The notes: generated by a model not told the origin, from the sequence alone. Positions 1 through 10,200 are shown, numbered from the stretch's first letter. The stretch is 64,000 nucleotides of DNA from an uncultured bacterium (GCA_902462155.1 CABQAQ010000006.1:89256-153255); one strand, 5' to 3'. Numbers and translations are program-made.

Positions 1-31
1 AATAATTTTGTTAAAAAGACTTAAAAAATTA

Positions 32-60
32 TTGATTTATTAGTTTTTTTGTAATAGGAT
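32..60 (+). promoter_or_regulatory. Possible promoter of the BlaI-type regulator
   Basis: TTGATT at 32-37 and TAGGAT at 55-60 are separated by 17 bp and lie 47 bp before the start codon of the regulator. The spacing fits a housekeeping sigma factor, but the region is so AT-rich that chance matches are expected. No clear dyad operator for the regulator was seen in bases 1-106. Confidence 0.35.
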
Positions 61-106
61 ATTTATTAATTTTATCTTATAAATTTATTATAGGGGGTAC
101 AACAAT

Positions 107-454
107 ATGAATTATTCACATGGAAGTCTTGAGAATCATATCATGAACGTGATATGGGCAATAGAAGAAGAGGCTTCAAAAAAAGATATATGTGTAAATG
201 ATGTATTGGAACAAATGAATGGCAATGGCAGTACACGCGCATATACAACTGTTAAAACTGTAATGGATCGACTTGTAAATAAAGAAATACTTGTACGTTA
301 CAAAGTCGGTAAAAAGTTCTGCTATAAATCTACATCTTCAAGAACACAAATGGCTAAATCCGCTATTAAAAAGTTAGCTAGTCAATACTTTAGAAATGAT
401 TTAGTATCTCTAGCTAAAGCTGTTCAAACAGAGTGTTCAAATTTAACTCACTAA
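107..454 (+). CDS. BlaI/MecI/CopY-family transcriptional regulator
   Basis: The 115-residue product has the winged-helix fold expected of penicillinase repressors. An N-terminal segment with LENHIMNVIWAIEE is followed by the recognition region RAYTTVKTVMDRLVNKEILVRY and a wing (KVGKKFCYKS), and the last 35 residues would form the dimerisation helices. Family members repress beta-lactamase, copper or, in actinobacteria and cyanobacteria, redox-related genes. No BlaR1-type sensor protease lies beside it, so its inducer is unknown. A GGGGG ribosome-binding site sits 8 bp before the ATG. Its 3' end overlaps the next gene by 22 bp, so the two are probably co-transcribed and translationally coupled. 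Confidence 0.8.
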   Translation: MNYSHGSLENHIMNVIWAIEEEASKKDICVNDVLEQMNGNGSTRAYTTVKTVMDRLVNKEILVRYKVGKKFCYKSTSSRTQMAKSAIKKLASQYFRNDLVSLAKAVQTECSNLTH

Positions 455-831
455 AACGTGTCTGGAAGATTGTAGATTCCAAAAAACAGATTTCTGCTTT
501 AATATTAAGGGTCTTAGATGGTCATATGACAGTCAAACAAGCTTTGTTACGTTTCCCTCCCGGTGTTAGAGATAAAACAATTGAGGCTGCTTGGCACGCT
601 CTGTGCCACTACGAAGCTGACGATTATATTAGAAATTATGATGCGCTATATAAAGAAGAACAGATAAATTACCTACGGTACCTTGCTTCTATACTCAAGG
701 AAGGGGCTAATTTCCCTCAAAATATAATAGATAATTATTCTATTTATTATAAATATGCCGCCTTACCTAGAGCAAAAGGATTGCTTGGACTATGGGAATG
801 CTGTGTTCGCTATTTAAGTATTTTTAAATAA
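433..831 (+). CDS. Unknown 132-residue protein coupled to the BlaI-type regulator
   Basis: I do not recognise this protein. It begins at a GTG inside the last codons of the upstream regulator (22-bp overlap), with no in-frame ATG nearby. The reading frame is densely charged and predicted mostly helical, with no signal peptide, membrane segment or metal motif. Conserved-looking aromatic patches include AAWHALCHYEADDYIRNYDALY and a C-terminal LLGLWECCVRY, the latter possibly an amphipathic helix. The coding character (codon usage like its neighbours, clean stop before the AT-rich gap preceding clpB) supports a real gene. The coupling suggests a role in the regulator's circuit, which is inference only. 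Confidence 0.6.
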   Translation: MFKFNSLKRVWKIVDSKKQISALILRVLDGHMTVKQALLRFPPGVRDKTIEAAWHALCHYEADDYIRNYDALYKEEQINYLRYLASILKEGANFPQNIIDNYSIYYKYAALPRAKGLLGLWECCVRYLSIFK

Positions 832-958
832 ATTAATTCATCATCTCAAATTTTTTTTCAATTATTAATTAAAAATTAAATTTTTAAATTTTTCAAAAAA
901 AAAAGTTTAAAATGTAAATATAAAATTGATAATTTAATTAAAAAGGAGATGAATAATT

Positions 959-3568
959 ATGATAGATTTTAATCAACTTACAGATCAGGCTCAAAAAATA
1001 TTATTTAATGCCCAACAGTTGATGATTAATAACAATAATTCTCAACTAGATCCAGAACATGTTCTTCAAGCTATTCTTGATGATAAAGATGGAATAGCTC
1101 AAGATTTTGTGAAAGCTTTAAATCTTAATAAAGATTCTTTCAAAAAACAACTATTAGCTCTACTTGAAAATAAACCAAAAGTTTCTAATATGATTGACTC
1201 TCAACAGCTCTTTCTATCACCTGAAACTATTAAATTATTTGATATAGCTAAAAATGAAGCTCATAGTTTAAAAGATTCTTATATAAGTATTGAGCATATT
1301 TTACTTGCTTTAACCCAATTTCAAGGTTCTGAATTAAGCAAACTTTTAGCTTCTCATAAAATCGATAAAAACTCTGTACTACAGGCTATGAAGCAAATAC
1401 GTGGTAATAATTTAGCTGATTCTAAAAACGCTGAAGAAAAATATAAAGCGTTAGAGAAATATTCTACTGATTTAACAGAATTAGCTAAAAGAGGTAAACT
1501 AGATCCTGTAATAGGACGAGATGAAGAAGTTCGTAGGATTATCCAAGTATTAAATAGGAAAACAAAAAATAATCCCGTACTAATAGGTGAACCTGGTGTT
1601 GGTAAAACAGCAATAATTGAAGGATTGGCTCAACGTATAATAAGAGGAGATGTACCTGAAAATTTAAAACATACAAAACTTATTTCTCTTGACCTTGGAG
1701 CTTTAGTTGCTGGAGCAAAATTTAGAGGTGAATTTGAAGAACGTCTTAAAGCTGTATTAAAAGAAGTTGAAAAATCAAACGGTGAAATAGTTATGTTTAT
1801 AGACGAGTTACATACAGTAGTAGGTGCAGGTGCCTCTGAAGGTTCTATGGATGCCGGCAATCTGCTTAAACCAATGTTAGCTCGTGGACTTTTAAGATGT
1901 ATAGGTGCAACTACTATAAATGAATATCGTAAATACATAGAAAAAGATCCTGCTTTAGAAAGAAGATTCCAACCTGTTATGGTTAATGAACCAACTGTAG
2001 AAGATACAATTTCAATCTTAAGAGGTTTAAAACAAAGATACGAAGTTCATCATGGTATAAGAATAAAAGATTCCGCATTAATTGCAGCTGCTAAATTATC
2101 TGATAGATATATTACTGATAGATTTCTACCGGATAAAGCTATCGATTTAATAGATGAGGCATCTTCAGCTTTAAGAATTGTTATTGATTCTATGCCTGAA
2201 GAGTTAGATTCTATGATACGACAAAAAATGCAACTAGAAATTGAACGTGAAGCTTTAAAAAAAGAAACAAGTACAGAAAATATAGAAAAGATAAATAATA
2301 TTGAAAAGATATTAAAAGATCTAAATGTTAAAATAGAAAAATTAAAACACCAATGGCAACTTGAAAAAAATTCCATATTATCAGAAAGCCAGATAAAAGA
2401 TGAAATAGAAAAAACAAAAATAGCAATTGAAAAAGCAGAAAGAGATACGGATCTTCAAAAAGCTGCCGAGTTAAAATATGGTAAACTTATTGAACTTGAA
2501 AAACAACTTCATAAAGTACAAAATAGTGAAACAAAAGAAAAAAATCAACTTCTTAAAGAAGAAATAGATGAAGATGATATAGCACAGGTTGTTAGTAAAT
2601 GGACAAATATTCCTGTCAATAAACTGGTCGAAAGTGAAATGAAGAAATTATTAAAAATGGAGGATATATTACATAATCAAGTAGTAGGTCAAGATGAAGC
2701 CGTAGAAGCAGTTGCTAATGCTATAAGACTTACACGTTCCGGATTAAAAGATCCAAATAGACCAATGGGGACATTTATATTTTTAGGCCCGACAGGTGTT
2801 GGTAAAACAGAGTTAGCAAAAGCTTTAGCAAAATTCTTATTTAATGATCCTGATTCATTAATACGTATAGATATGTCTGAGTATATGGAAAAACATTCCG
2901 TAGCCAGATTAATAGGAGCTCCTCCGGGATATGTAGGTTATGATGAAGGTGGTCAGTTAACAGAAAGCGTTAGAAGGAAACCTTATTCTGTCATATTATT
3001 TGATGAAATCGAAAAAGCTCATAATGATGTATTTAATATAATGCTTCAAATATTTGATGATGGTAGATTAACAGATTCAAAGGGCAGAACTGTTGACTTT
3101 AAAAATACATTAATAATCATGACTAGCAATATAGGCTCTGATATTATTTTAGATAATACTCTAAATGCTATGGTTTCAAATGTTGAATATGAAAATACAA
3201 AAGAAAAAATATTAAATGTAATGAAACAAAGATTTAAACCCGAATTTTTAAATAGAATTGATGAAATAGTATTCTTTAAAGCACTTTCTTTAGCTCAATT
3301 ATCAAATATTGTAGATATAAAAATACAAAAATTACATAATATATTAAAGGAAAAAAATATAGAAATAAAATTAACAGAAAATGCAAAAGAATATATAGCA
3401 AATCAAGGGTTTAATCCAATATATGGAGCAAGACCATTAATAAGAACAATAAGAAATTTAATAGAAGTACCATTATCTAAAAAAATATTATCCGGAGAAA
3501 TAAATGAAAATGATAAAGTAATTGTAGACTACAAAGATGAAAATTTAGAATTTGTAGTAAAAAAATAA
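959..3568 (+). CDS. clpB: ClpB disaggregase (Hsp100 AAA+ ATPase)
   Basis: The 869-residue protein has the standard ClpB order. An N-terminal Clp_N double repeat (about residues 1-145) is followed by AAA-1 with Walker A GEPGVGKT near 210-217 and Walker [13 protein letters not shown] coiled-coil middle domain spans about 405-530, and AAA-2 carries GPTGVGKT near 610-617 and Walker [14 protein letters not shown]-terminal D2-small domain ends the protein. It uses ATP to extract polypeptides from aggregates together with DnaK, in the cytoplasm. There is no ClpP-docking loop, as expected for ClpB rather than ClpA or ClpC. The start is fixed by AAAAAGGAG 8 bp upstream. It stands alone as a monocistronic unit closed by a strong terminator. 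I saw no CIRCE element upstream. Confidence 0.97.
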   Translation: MIDFNQLTDQAQKILFNAQQLMINNNNSQLDPEHVLQAILDDKDGIAQDFVKALNLNKDSFKKQLLALLENKPKVSNMIDSQQLFLSPETIKLFDIAKNEAHSLKDSYISIEHILLALTQFQGSELSKLLASHKIDKNSVLQAMKQIRGNNLADSKNAEEKYKALEKYSTDLTELAKRGKLDPVIGRDEEVRRIIQVLNRKTKNNPVLIGEPGVGKTAIIEGLAQRIIRGDVPENLKHTKLISLDLGALVAGAKFRGEFEERLKAVLKEVEKSNGEIVMFIDELHTVVGAGASEGSMDAGNLLKPMLARGLLRCIGATTINEYRKYIEKDPALERRFQPVMVNEPTVEDTISILRGLKQRYEVHHGIRIKDSALIAAAKLSDRYITDRFLPDKAIDLIDEASSALRIVIDSMPEELDSMIRQKMQLEIEREALKKETSTENIEKINNIEKILKDLNVKIEKLKHQWQLEKNSILSESQIKDEIEKTKIAIEKAERDTDLQKAAELKYGKLIELEKQLHKVQNSETKEKNQLLKEEIDEDDIAQVVSKWTNIPVNKLVESEMKKLLKMEDILHNQVVGQDEAVEAVANAIRLTRSGLKDPNRPMGTFIFLGPTGVGKTELAKALAKFLFNDPDSLIRIDMSEYMEKHSVARLIGAPPGYVGYDEGGQLTESVRRKPYSVILFDEIEKAHNDVFNIMLQIFDDGRLTDSKGRTVDFKNTLIIMTSNIGSDIILDNTLNAMVSNVEYENTKEKILNVMKQRFKPEFLNRIDEIVFFKALSLAQLSNIVDIKIQKLHNILKEKNIEIKLTENAKEYIANQGFNPIYGARPLIRTIRNLIEVPLSKKILSGEINENDKVIVDYKDENLEFVVKK

Positions 3569-3585
3569 AATAAATTAGATAAAGT

Positions 3586-3620
3586 AAAAAGGATCCAATA
3601 AAACAAAGGATCCTTTTTTT
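3586..3620. terminator. Bidirectional rho-independent terminator between clpB and rplR
   Basis: An 11-bp perfect stem (AAAAAGGATCC / GGATCCTTTTT) with an 11-nt loop lies between the convergent 3' ends. It is followed by seven T on the plus strand, and the A-run before it gives a T-run on the minus strand. It can therefore end both clpB and the ribosomal operon, and it confirms that the operon stops at rplR. Confidence 0.9.
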
Positions 3621-3642
3621 ATAATAAAATTAAAAATATAAT

Positions 3643-4011
3643 CTAGAAATTTAAACCAGCTTCTCTAGCAGCTTCAGCTAAAGCTTTGATACGGCCGTGA
3701 TAAATAAATCCACCTCTATCAAAAACAACGTCTTTAATATTAAGAGCTAAAGCTTTCTTAGCTAAAGTTTCACCAATAACTTTAGCAGATTCAACATTAC
3801 CACCGTGTTTTAATTGAGAACGAATATCTTTATCCATAGAAGAAGCACTTGTTAAAGTAATATGTTTAGAATCATCAATAATTTGAGCATAAATATGCTT
3901 TAAAGATCTATAAACAGCTAAACGTGGACATTCAGAAGTACCTCTAAGTTTAACTCTAATACGTTTATGCTTTTTTTGAATAATTTCTTTCTTATTAATT
4001 TTTTTAATCAT
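3643..4011 (-). CDS. rplR: 50S ribosomal protein L18
   Basis: This 122-residue protein binds 5S rRNA with L5 in the central protuberance of the large subunit. The L18 signature [18 protein letters not shown] and the C-terminal [22 protein letters not shown] are intact, and the length is normal for the family. It is the last gene of the operon, 81 bp after rplF, and is followed only by the bidirectional terminator. In most bacteria rpsE would come next, and its absence here is notable. AAGGA 8 bp before the ATG is the ribosome-binding site. Confidence 0.97.
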   Translation of the reverse strand: MIKKINKKEIIQKKHKRIRVKLRGTSECPRLAVYRSLKHIYAQIIDDSKHITLTSASSMDKDIRSQLKHGGNVESAKVIGETLAKKALALNIKDVVFDRGGFIYHGRIKALAEAAREAGLNF

Positions 4012-4092
4012 AATAAAAATCCTTTCTGCTCAAGCCTAACTTGAAAAATAAAACTCAAGGGCTTTAAAATAAGCAATATATAAAAATAATAA

Positions 4093-4632
4093 CTATTTTT
4101 TACCAGCTTTACCGGCTTTACGTCTAATGTATTCACCTTCATAGCGAATACCTTTACCTTTATAAACTTCAGGTGGTCTTTTAGATCTGATTAAAGCAGC
4201 AACATCACCAACAGTCTGTTTATTAGAACCCTTAACAGTAATTTTAGTATTACCATCAACAGAAATCTGTATACCTTCAGGTGGTTCAACTAAAACAGGA
4301 TGAGAATAACCAAGTTGAAGATTTAAATTACTTCCTTGCATATTAGCACGATATCCAACACCTTGTATTTCAAGCTTTTTAATAAAACCTTCTTTAACCC
4401 CAATAATGGCATTATGAATAAGAGTTCTAGAAAGTCCGTGTAAAGATCTTGATACTCTCTCATCATTAGATCTTGATACAATAATTTTGTTATCTTCCAT
4501 TTTAACTGAAATTTCATTATTAATAGTAACTTCTTCGGTACCTAAAGGACCTTTAGCTACAACTTTTTGTCCATCTATCTGGACATCTACCCCGTCAGGG
4601 ATAAGAACAGGTAATTTACCTATACGTGACAT
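4093..4632 (-). CDS. rplF: 50S ribosomal protein L6
   Basis: A 179-residue L6 with both tandem alpha/beta RNA-binding domains. The second domain contains the family signature RSKRPPEVYKGKGIRYEGE, which binds 23S rRNA near the factor-binding site. The lysine-rich tail RRKAGKAGKK is normal. It lies 29 bp after rpsH in the usual spc order, with no frame irregularity. A GGAG-like ribosome-binding site precedes the ATG. Confidence 0.97.
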   Translation of the reverse strand: MSRIGKLPVLIPDGVDVQIDGQKVVAKGPLGTEEVTINNEISVKMEDNKIIVSRSNDERVSRSLHGLSRTLIHNAIIGVKEGFIKKLEIQGVGYRANMQGSNLNLQLGYSHPVLVEPPEGIQISVDGNTKITVKGSNKQTVGDVAALIRSKRPPEVYKGKGIRYEGEYIRRKAGKAGKK

Positions 4633-4661
4633 TTTATATCTCCAATCCTTTTAAACTTTAA

Positions 4662-5060
4662 TTACCAAACGTAACAAATAACTTCACCACCGACATTTTC
4701 TTTTCTTGCTTTTCTGTCAGTTAAAAGACCTAGACTAGTTGAAACAATAGCGATACCTAAACCACCTAGAACTTTTGGTAAGTTCTTTGATTTACAGTAA
4801 GTTCTTAAGCCAGGCTTTGAAATTCTTTTCAAATTAGTAATAACAGGTTTATTACATTCATCATACTTAAGTTCGATAGTTAAAGATTTGAATTTATCAT
4901 TCTTTAATTCTTCTTTGTAGTTAAGAATAAACCCTTCTTCCTTAAGTAATTTAGCTAATTGAAGCTTTAATTTAGAACTTGGCATTTCTACAAAAGGATG
5001 AGAAACCATATTCGCATTTCTAATACGAGTTAGCATATCTGCTATAGGATCTGTATTCAT
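4662..5060 (-). CDS. rpsH: 30S ribosomal protein S8
   Basis: S8 is a primary binder of 16S rRNA helix 21 and, in many bacteria, the translational repressor of the spc operon. I choose the ATG at 5060, which follows AAAGGA by 6 bp and begins [18 protein letters not shown], the universal S8 start. A longer frame reaching 5114 has no ribosome-binding site. The product is 132 residues with the C-terminal signature [20 protein letters not shown]. It sits 105 bp after rpsN, a larger gap than elsewhere in the operon. Confidence 0.96.
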   Translation of the reverse strand: MNTDPIADMLTRIRNANMVSHPFVEMPSSKLKLQLAKLLKEEGFILNYKEELKNDKFKSLTIELKYDECNKPVITNLKRISKPGLRTYCKSKNLPKVLGGLGIAIVSTSLGLLTDRKARKENVGGEVICYVW

Positions 5061-5165
5061 TTTAATTCCTTTACTTTTTCTACTTACTAAAATAATATCT
5101 AGCAGTATAGACAAAAATAGGATAAACCAAATATTTTTGAATATAAACGCTTAAAGACCAAAGAA

Positions 5166-5372
5166 TTACCAGCTAGATTTAGTAACTCCAGGTAAAAGGC
5201 CCTTATGAGCCATTTCTCTTAAATGTATTCTGCAAAGACCGAAATCACGATGATATCCGTGAGGACGTCCGCATATAGAACATCTGTTATGAAGTCTTAC
5301 TTTAGGGTACTTACCAGCTAAAGCTAAAGCTTCACGTCTTAATTCTTTATTTATCATTGCTTTTTTAGCCAC
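5166..5372 (-). CDS. rpsN: 30S ribosomal protein S14, zinc-type variant
   Basis: This short (68-residue) S14 belongs to the zinc-containing branch, with CSIC at residues 31-34 and a second half-site CRIH at 47-50. The usual fourth Cys ligand is replaced by His50, giving a C3H site. The rest ([34 protein letters not shown] region) is typical. S14 helps assemble the 30S head. Cyanobacteria normally keep rpsN outside this operon, so its place between rplE and rpsH resembles Firmicutes and proteobacteria. Confidence 0.95.
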   Translation of the reverse strand: MAKKAMINKELRREALALAGKYPKVRLHNRCSICGRPHGYHRDFGLCRIHLREMAHKGLLPGVTKSSW

Positions 5373-5389
5373 GATTAAAAATCTCCTTT

Positions 5390-5938
5390 TTACTTCTTGA
5401 ATGGTACACCAAGCTCAGTTAATAAAGCAAGTGCTTCTTCATCATTATTTGCAGTAGTTACAATAGAAATGTCCATACCTTGAACGTAATCTACTTCATC
5501 ATAACCAATTTCAGGAAACAAAGATTGCTCTTTTAATCCGAAAGAATAGTTACCACGTCCGTCAAAACTTTTAGAAGAAATACCCCTAAAATCACGGATA
5601 CGAGGAAGAACAACACAATTAAGCTTTTGTAAAAAATCATACATCCTAGAGCCACGTAAAGTAACCATAGCACCTACAGGCATACCTTCTCTTAACTTGT
5701 AAGATGCAATAGATTTTTTAGCTTTTGTAACAACCGGCTTTTGCCCTGCAATATTAGCTAATTGTTTAACAACAGTATCAGCTAACTTAGAATTATGAGA
5801 ACATTCACCCATACCCATATTAATAACAATCTTACTTAATTTAGGTATCTGAAATTTGTTCTTATAATTAAATTTCTTCTGTAAAGCATCAACTACTTCA
5901 TCTTGATATCTTAATTTTAAATCTTTAGTTTCTGTCAT
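5390..5938 (-). CDS. rplE: 50S ribosomal protein L5
   Basis: L5 binds 5S rRNA and contacts P-site tRNA. The 182-residue sequence shows the family hallmarks [31 protein letters not shown] and the C-terminal [20 protein letters not shown]. Length and start are standard. It lies between rplX (11-bp gap) and rpsN (17-bp gap), in normal spc order. Confidence 0.97.
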   Translation of the reverse strand: MTETKDLKLRYQDEVVDALQKKFNYKNKFQIPKLSKIVINMGMGECSHNSKLADTVVKQLANIAGQKPVVTKAKKSIASYKLREGMPVGAMVTLRGSRMYDFLQKLNCVVLPRIRDFRGISSKSFDGRGNYSFGLKEQSLFPEIGYDEVDYVQGMDISIVTTANNDEEALALLTELGVPFKK

Positions 5939-5949
5939 TTTCTTAATCC

Positions 5950-6294
5950 TTAAATATCGAGTTGTTCACCACATTTTTTACAAACACGAACTTTTTTACC
6001 ATCTACCATATTAATTTTAATACGAGTAGGCTTTTCACAAGCAGAACAGTAAATCATAAGATTAGAAGAACTAATAGGTGCTTCACGTTTTATAAGCCCA
6101 CCTTGAACTCCAAGCATTGGATTAGCTTTAGTAGCTTTTGTAATCATATTAACACCTTCTACAATAACTTTAGCAGAAGAAGTATTAACAGATTTAACGT
6201 TAGCAATTTTCCCCTTATCTTTACCGGTGATAACCATAACTCTATCACCTGTTCTTACATGTAAATTATGCTTTTTTCTAACATTTTTTTTCAT
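5950..6294 (-). CDS. rplX: 50S ribosomal protein L24
   Basis: L24 starts 50S assembly at the 5' end of 23S rRNA. The KOW motif [17 protein letters not shown] is followed by the central MITKATKAN block and a C-terminal zinc-ribbon-like tail with CSAC and CKKC pairs. Two ATGs are possible: the one at 6300 touches the AGGAGA ribosome-binding site directly, while the one at 6294 has a 6-bp spacing, so I choose 6294 (114 residues). It begins 10 bp after the rplN stop. Confidence 0.95.
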   Translation of the reverse strand: MKKNVRKKHNLHVRTGDRVMVITGKDKGKIANVKSVNTSSAKVIVEGVNMITKATKANPMLGVQGGLIKREAPISSSNLMIYCSACEKPTRIKINMVDGKKVRVCKKCGEQLDI

Positions 6295-6304
6295 AATCAT
6301 TCTC

Positions 6305-6673
6305 CTAGATTACCTCAGGAGCTAAAGAGATGATCTTCATAAAGTTTTTATCTCTAAGCTCTCTTGCGACTGGTCCAAAAACACGAGTACCGCGAGGGTT
6401 TCCGTCTTTGTTAATGATTACTGCTGCATTTTCGCCAAATCTAATAACAGATCCATCAGCTCTTTTTATATCAGCTTTTGTTCTTACAACAACAGCTTTT
6501 ACAACCTCTGATTTCTTTACTGTCATATTAGGTGTTGCAACCTTAACAGTAGCAGTAATAACATCTCCAACGTGTGCATATTTCTTATTTGACCCACCCA
6601 TTACGTGAATACATAACAATTCTTTTGCTCCTGTATTGTCAGCAACGGCAAGTCTTGTTTCTTGTTGTATCAT
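6305..6673 (-). CDS. rplN: 50S ribosomal protein L14
   Basis: The 122-residue product begins [20 protein letters not shown], the near-universal start of L14, and ends with the [20 protein letters not shown] region. L14 forms an intersubunit bridge with 16S rRNA and is the docking site of the silencing factor RsfS. It is the first gene of the spc half of the cluster, 52 bp after rpsQ, with no terminator or clear promoter between. Confidence 0.97.
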   Translation of the reverse strand: MIQQETRLAVADNTGAKELLCIHVMGGSNKKYAHVGDVITATVKVATPNMTVKKSEVVKAVVVRTKADIKRADGSVIRFGENAAVIINKDGNPRGTRVFGPVARELRDKNFMKIISLAPEVI

Positions 6674-6725
6674 CTTTCTTGTCCCTTATATTTTTTAAGC
6701 TTTATACTAAAAAATAATTAACTGA

Positions 6726-6971
6726 TTACTTCGCCTTTTCAATAATCTCAACGACTTTCCATCTTTTAGAGGCTGAAAGTGGCTTAGATTCAACGATTCT
6801 AACGATATCTCCTTCATTACAAGTATTATCGATATCTTCAGCTTTATATTTTTTTGTAGTTTCTATAATCTTCTTATATTTTCTATGAGGTGTATATTCT
6901 GATACATTAACAACAACAGTTTTATCCATCTTGTTACTTACAACTACACCATCTTTTACTTTTTTAGGCAT
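6726..6971 (-). CDS. rpsQ: 30S ribosomal protein S17
   Basis: S17 is an OB-fold primary 16S rRNA binder. The signature [19 protein letters not shown] and the later [20 protein letters not shown] are intact. The frame offers ATGs at 6977 and 6971; only the second has proper spacing (6 bp) from GAGGTG, so the product is MPKKVKDG..., 81 residues. The start lies inside the last codons of rpmC, consistent with translational coupling. Confidence 0.95.
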   Translation of the reverse strand: MPKKVKDGVVVSNKMDKTVVVNVSEYTPHRKYKKIIETTKKYKAEDIDNTCNEGDIVRIVESKPLSASKRWKVVEIIEKAK

Positions 6972-7182
6972 TTTCATTCACCTCTTGTTTATCATTTAAC
7001 ATTTTCTCAGTGATGATTGTCTTAGCTTTAGCTATTAATCTTCTTAATTTAGATATTTGAGCTGTATTCTCAAGCTTATGTAAAGCTTTCTGCATTCTTA
7101 AATCAAATAAATCTTTTTTATAAGAAATGATAGCTTCGTTCAATTCATCAATAGATTTCTCACGCATTTCTTGCAATTTCAT
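6964..7182 (-). CDS. rpmC: 50S ribosomal protein L29
   Basis: L29 is a two-helix protein at the polypeptide exit tunnel. The sequence [18 protein letters not shown] followed by [22 protein letters not shown] is classic, and the product is 72 residues. I place the start at the ATG at 7182, preceded by AAGGTGAA, rather than the upstream GTG at 7191. It overlaps the end of rplP by 23 bp and the start of rpsQ by 8 bp. Confidence 0.94.
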   Translation of the reverse strand: MKLQEMREKSIDELNEAIISYKKDLFDLRMQKALHKLENTAQISKLRRLIAKAKTIITEKMLNDKQEVNENA

Positions 7183-7594
7183 CTTGTTCACCTTTTTCGA
7201 TAATCTTAACTTTTATAGGTAACTTTTGTGCTGCTAATTTTAAAGCTTCTATAGCAACTTCTCTATCAGTATAGAACAATTCGAAAAGTACTCTACCAGG
7301 CTTAACAACAGCTACCCAATATTCAGGGTTACCTTTACCTTTACCCATACGAGTTTCAGCAGGTTTAGCAGTGATAGGTTTATCAGGGAATATTTTTATC
7401 CATACATTACCACCACGCTTGATCTTACGAGTCATAGTACGACGAGCTGCTTCTATTTGACGACTTGTTATCCAAGCTGGGTCACAAGCTATTATACCAA
7501 AATTACCAAACTCTAATTTCGTACCACGAGTTTCGTGACCTTTCATATTGCCCTTCATTCTCTTACGATATTTTGTTTTTTTAGGCATTAACAT
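7160..7594 (-). CDS. rplP: 50S ribosomal protein L16
   Basis: L16 organises the A-site and the 5S/23S interface. The sequence [19 protein letters not shown], the [23 protein letters not shown] block and [27 protein letters not shown] identify it clearly. The first ATG (7594, Met-Leu-Met-Pro) lies 9 bp from AGGAG and is accepted; the second, two codons on, is an alternative. The C-terminal coding region also carries the start of rpmC. Confidence 0.96.
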   Translation of the reverse strand: MLMPKKTKYRKRMKGNMKGHETRGTKLEFGNFGIIACDPAWITSRQIEAARRTMTRKIKRGGNVWIKIFPDKPITAKPAETRMGKGKGNPEYWVAVVKPGRVLFELFYTDREVAIEALKLAAQKLPIKVKIIEKGEQDEIARNA

Positions 7595-7629
7595 TGTAAT
7601 TTGCTCCTAATTTAATTATTTCTTTTTAA

Positions 7630-8391
7630 TTATTGCTCAATAGTAGTTGTTGATGCTGATTGTTGTCTTCTCTTGCCTCTACGACCTAAAGGCTTCTCTT
7701 CACCACTATTGTTGTTAGTATTTACTCCAACCTTTTTAAATTTAATATTTTGGTCAGCTTTTTCTCCAGGCATTAAAGGTCCTTTATAGATCCATACTTT
7801 AACACCTATTTTACCCATTATTGTATCAGCCTCTGTGAATCCATAATCTACATCAGCTCTTAATGTTTGAAGTGGAATTCTACCTTCTTTTGCCCATTCT
7901 GAACGTGCAATTTCAGCTCCACCTAAACGTCCTGATACCATAACTTTTATACCTTGAATACCTGATCTCATTGATCTTTGCATAGCTTGCTTCATTGCTC
8001 TTCTGAACGCTACACGCTTTTCTAATTGTAATGCTATCTGTTCAGCTACTAATTGCGCATCTGCATCAATTTTTGCTACTTCCACTACATCTAATGTAAC
8101 ATTCTTTTTGATTAATTTAGCTACTGATTGTCTTAATTCTTCTATGCCTTGACCACCACGACCTACTACTATTCCAGGCTTAGCTGTGATCACTGTTATC
8201 AATACATTCATAGCCTTTCTTGCTATTAATATTCTTGATATTCCAGCTGCATATAATTTCTTCTTTATAAATTTACGTATTTTGGCATCTTCAGCTACAA
8301 ATTCAGGATAATCCTTTTTAGCAAACCAGGTACTTACCCAAGGCTGAATGATACCTACTCTAAATCCATTTGGATGTGTCTTTTGTCCCAA
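7630..8391 (-). CDS. rpsC: 30S ribosomal protein S3
   Basis: S3 lines the mRNA entry channel. The 253-residue sequence has the N-terminal [14 protein letters not shown], a KH domain with the GXXG-type loop [14 protein letters not shown], and the C-terminal domain [25 protein letters not shown] region. The tail is extended and basic ([17 protein letters not shown]). It lies 12 bp after rplV and 35 bp before rplP. Confidence 0.97.
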   Translation of the reverse strand: MGQKTHPNGFRVGIIQPWVSTWFAKKDYPEFVAEDAKIRKFIKKKLYAAGISRILIARKAMNVLITVITAKPGIVVGRGGQGIEELRQSVAKLIKKNVTLDVVEVAKIDADAQLVAEQIALQLEKRVAFRRAMKQAMQRSMRSGIQGIKVMVSGRLGGAEIARSEWAKEGRIPLQTLRADVDYGFTEADTIMGKIGVKVWIYKGPLMPGEKADQNIKFKKVGVNTNNNSGEEKPLGRRGKRRQQSASTTTIEQ

Positions 8392-8403
8392 TTTGATTCT
8401 CCT

Positions 8404-8742
8404 TTATTTTGAATCTTTCATTACTTTTACTGTTAAATGAGATGTCCTCTTTAACCTTTTATACATTCTTCCTTGAGCACGTGGTCTTGCCCTTCTGTAT
8501 GTCTTACTTTCATCTGCATAAATTTCAGAAATCTTTAATTCTGATGTCTGTGCTCCAAACTTCTCAGATGCATTCGCTATTGCCACTTGTAAATTCTTTT
8601 CGACCACTCGAGCTGCAAAGTAAGGCATAAATTTTAATATCTTTATTGCTTCTTCTACTGATTTATTTCTTACTTCGTTAATAACCCGACGTAACTTACG
8701 AGCCGGCATACTTATATCTGTTTGTCTTGTTTTAGCTTCCAT
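8404..8742 (-). CDS. rplV: 50S ribosomal protein L22
   Basis: L22 extends a beta-hairpin into the exit tunnel, where macrolide-resistance mutations map. The family signature ICAR...RGRMYRIxKRTSH appears here as RPRAQGRMYKRLKRTSHL. I choose the ATG at 8742 (112 residues, MEAKTRQTDISMPARKLR), 7 bp from AAGGA. The longer open frame to 8820 only overlaps the end of rpsS and lacks a ribosome-binding site. Confidence 0.95.
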   Translation of the reverse strand: MEAKTRQTDISMPARKLRRVINEVRNKSVEEAIKILKFMPYFAARVVEKNLQVAIANASEKFGAQTSELKISEIYADESKTYRRARPRAQGRMYKRLKRTSHLTVKVMKDSK

Positions 8743-8761
8743 AGTTCTTTTCCTTTTTGGG

Positions 8762-9040
8762 TTACTTTCTCTTAGCAGTCTTATCGCCTGCGTGTCCTCG
8801 GAACATACGTGTAGGTGCAAACTCCCCTAACTTATGTCCTACCATTTGTTCTGTTATATACACTGGTACATGGCTTTTTCCATTGTGAACAGCAATTGTA
8901 TGCCCTAACATTTCAGGTATTATCATTGATGCTCTTGACCACGTCTTTATCACTTTCTTCTCGTTGTTTTCATTCATCTTCTCAACTTTTTTCTGTAGTG
9001 ATTCGTGTACATATGGACCTTTTTTTAATGAACGTGCCAT
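8762..9040 (-). CDS. rpsS: 30S ribosomal protein S19
   Basis: S19 sits in the 30S head and contacts S13. The 92-residue sequence begins [19 protein letters not shown] and contains the signature [21 protein letters not shown], ending [16 protein letters not shown]. Standard length, standard position between rplB (25-bp gap) and rplV (19-bp gap). Confidence 0.97.
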   Translation of the reverse strand: MARSLKKGPYVHESLQKKVEKMNENNEKKVIKTWSRASMIIPEMLGHTIAVHNGKSHVPVYITEQMVGHKLGEFAPTRMFRGHAGDKTAKRK

Positions 9041-9065
9041 TAATTATCTCCTTGTATCTTGATTT

Positions 9066-9893
9066 TTATCTTTTACGCTCTCTAACAATTAATCTGCTAG
9101 ATGCTTTCTTCTTATTACGTGTTTTATATCCTAGTGCTGGTTTGCCCCAAGGTGTCTTTGGATGACCTCCTGGTCCTGTCTTTCCTTCACCACCTCCGTG
9201 TGGGTGATCACAAGGGTTCATTGTTACACCACGTACTGTCGGTCTTATTCCTAAATAACGTGTACGGCCAGCTTTACCTATCTTTAAGTTCTTGAATTCT
9301 GAATTACCTAACACTCCGATAGTTGCTAAACATTCCTTTCTTACCATCCTCATTTCTGAACTTGGTAATTTTAATGTTACATAATCACCCTCTTTTGCCA
9401 TCAACTGCGCACTCGCTCCAGCTGATCTTACCATTATTCCACCGTTCCCAGGTACCATCTCTATATTATGTACATTTGTTCCTAATGGTATCATCTCTAA
9501 TGGTAATGCATTACCTACATTTATATCTGCATTGTTACCACTCTTTATTTTATCTCCTACCTTTAATGTTTCCGGTGTTAATATATACCTCTTTTCTCCA
9601 TCTGCATATACTACCAACGAAATCCTTACATTACGGTTTGGATCATATTCTATTGTCTTTACTGTGCCTTCTATATCAAACTTATTCCTCTTGAAATCTA
9701 TTATTCTATAAGCTTGCTTTACTCCACCACCTTTATGACGGCAAGTTATTCTTCCTGTATTATTTCGTCCAGATTTCTTTTTTAATGCTCTTAATAATGA
9801 TTTCTCTGGCTTATCTGTTGTGATCTCTGCAAAATCACTTCTTGTCATACCTCTTTGTCCCGGAGATGTCGGATTGATTTTTCTTATTGCCAT
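9066..9893 (-). CDS. rplB: 50S ribosomal protein L2
   Basis: L2 is needed for subunit association and peptidyl-transferase assembly. The 275-residue protein has the diagnostic [16 protein letters not shown] block and the C-terminal [22 protein letters not shown] region including the conserved active-site-proximal His. The basic C-terminus ([14 protein letters not shown]) is normal. It is 10 bp from rplW. Confidence 0.98.
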   Translation of the reverse strand: MAIRKINPTSPGQRGMTRSDFAEITTDKPEKSLLRALKKKSGRNNTGRITCRHKGGGVKQAYRIIDFKRNKFDIEGTVKTIEYDPNRNVRISLVVYADGEKRYILTPETLKVGDKIKSGNNADINVGNALPLEMIPLGTNVHNIEMVPGNGGIMVRSAGASAQLMAKEGDYVTLKLPSSEMRMVRKECLATIGVLGNSEFKNLKIGKAGRTRYLGIRPTVRGVTMNPCDHPHGGGEGKTGPGGHPKTPWGKPALGYKTRNKKKASSRLIVRERKR

Positions 9894-9903
9894 TTTATCT
9901 TAA

Positions 9904-10200
9904 CTATGCCCCCATTAATTCCTCAATTGGTTCGCCATCAATTGTTACAATAGCTTTCTTACTCGATTTTGTTCTGCCTATATGATATCCTACTCGCTTC
10001 TCGTGAGATGGCATATAAACTGTTGCTACTTTCTTTACCTTTCTGCCTGGAAATACTAACTCAACAGCTTGCTTTATTTCTGTCTTTGTTGCATCTTTCA
10101 ATACCTCAAAAGTGTACTGATTTAAAGCTGTACCAGCTACTGACTTCTCAGTTATTAAAGGCCTTTTTATTATATCGTATAATCTCTCTTTATTACTCAT
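9904..10200 (-). CDS. rplW: 50S ribosomal protein L23
   Basis: L23 is the tunnel-exit docking platform for trigger factor and SRP. The 98-residue protein has the family pattern DIIKRPLITEKSVAG followed by YTFEVLKDATKTEIKQAVE. Its ATG shares one base with the rplD stop codon (TAATG), so translation is coupled. Confidence 0.96.
   Translation of the reverse strand: MSNKERLYDIIKRPLITEKSVAGTALNQYTFEVLKDATKTEIKQAVELVFPGRKVKKVATVYMPSHEKRVGYHIGRTKSSKKAIVTIDGEPIEELMGA

Noticed and set aside
4323..4517. Open frame within rplF in another frame
   Set aside because: It is an out-of-frame shadow of L6 and contains no known motif.
5962..6264. Plus-strand open frames within the ribosomal operon
   Set aside because: They are antisense to rplX and rplN, which are certain, and have no ribosome-binding site or recognisable product.
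8815..9694. Leu/Ser-rich plus-strand open frames opposite rpsS and rplB
   Set aside because: Composition is that expected from the reverse complement of Lys/Arg-rich genes; no protein family is recognisable.
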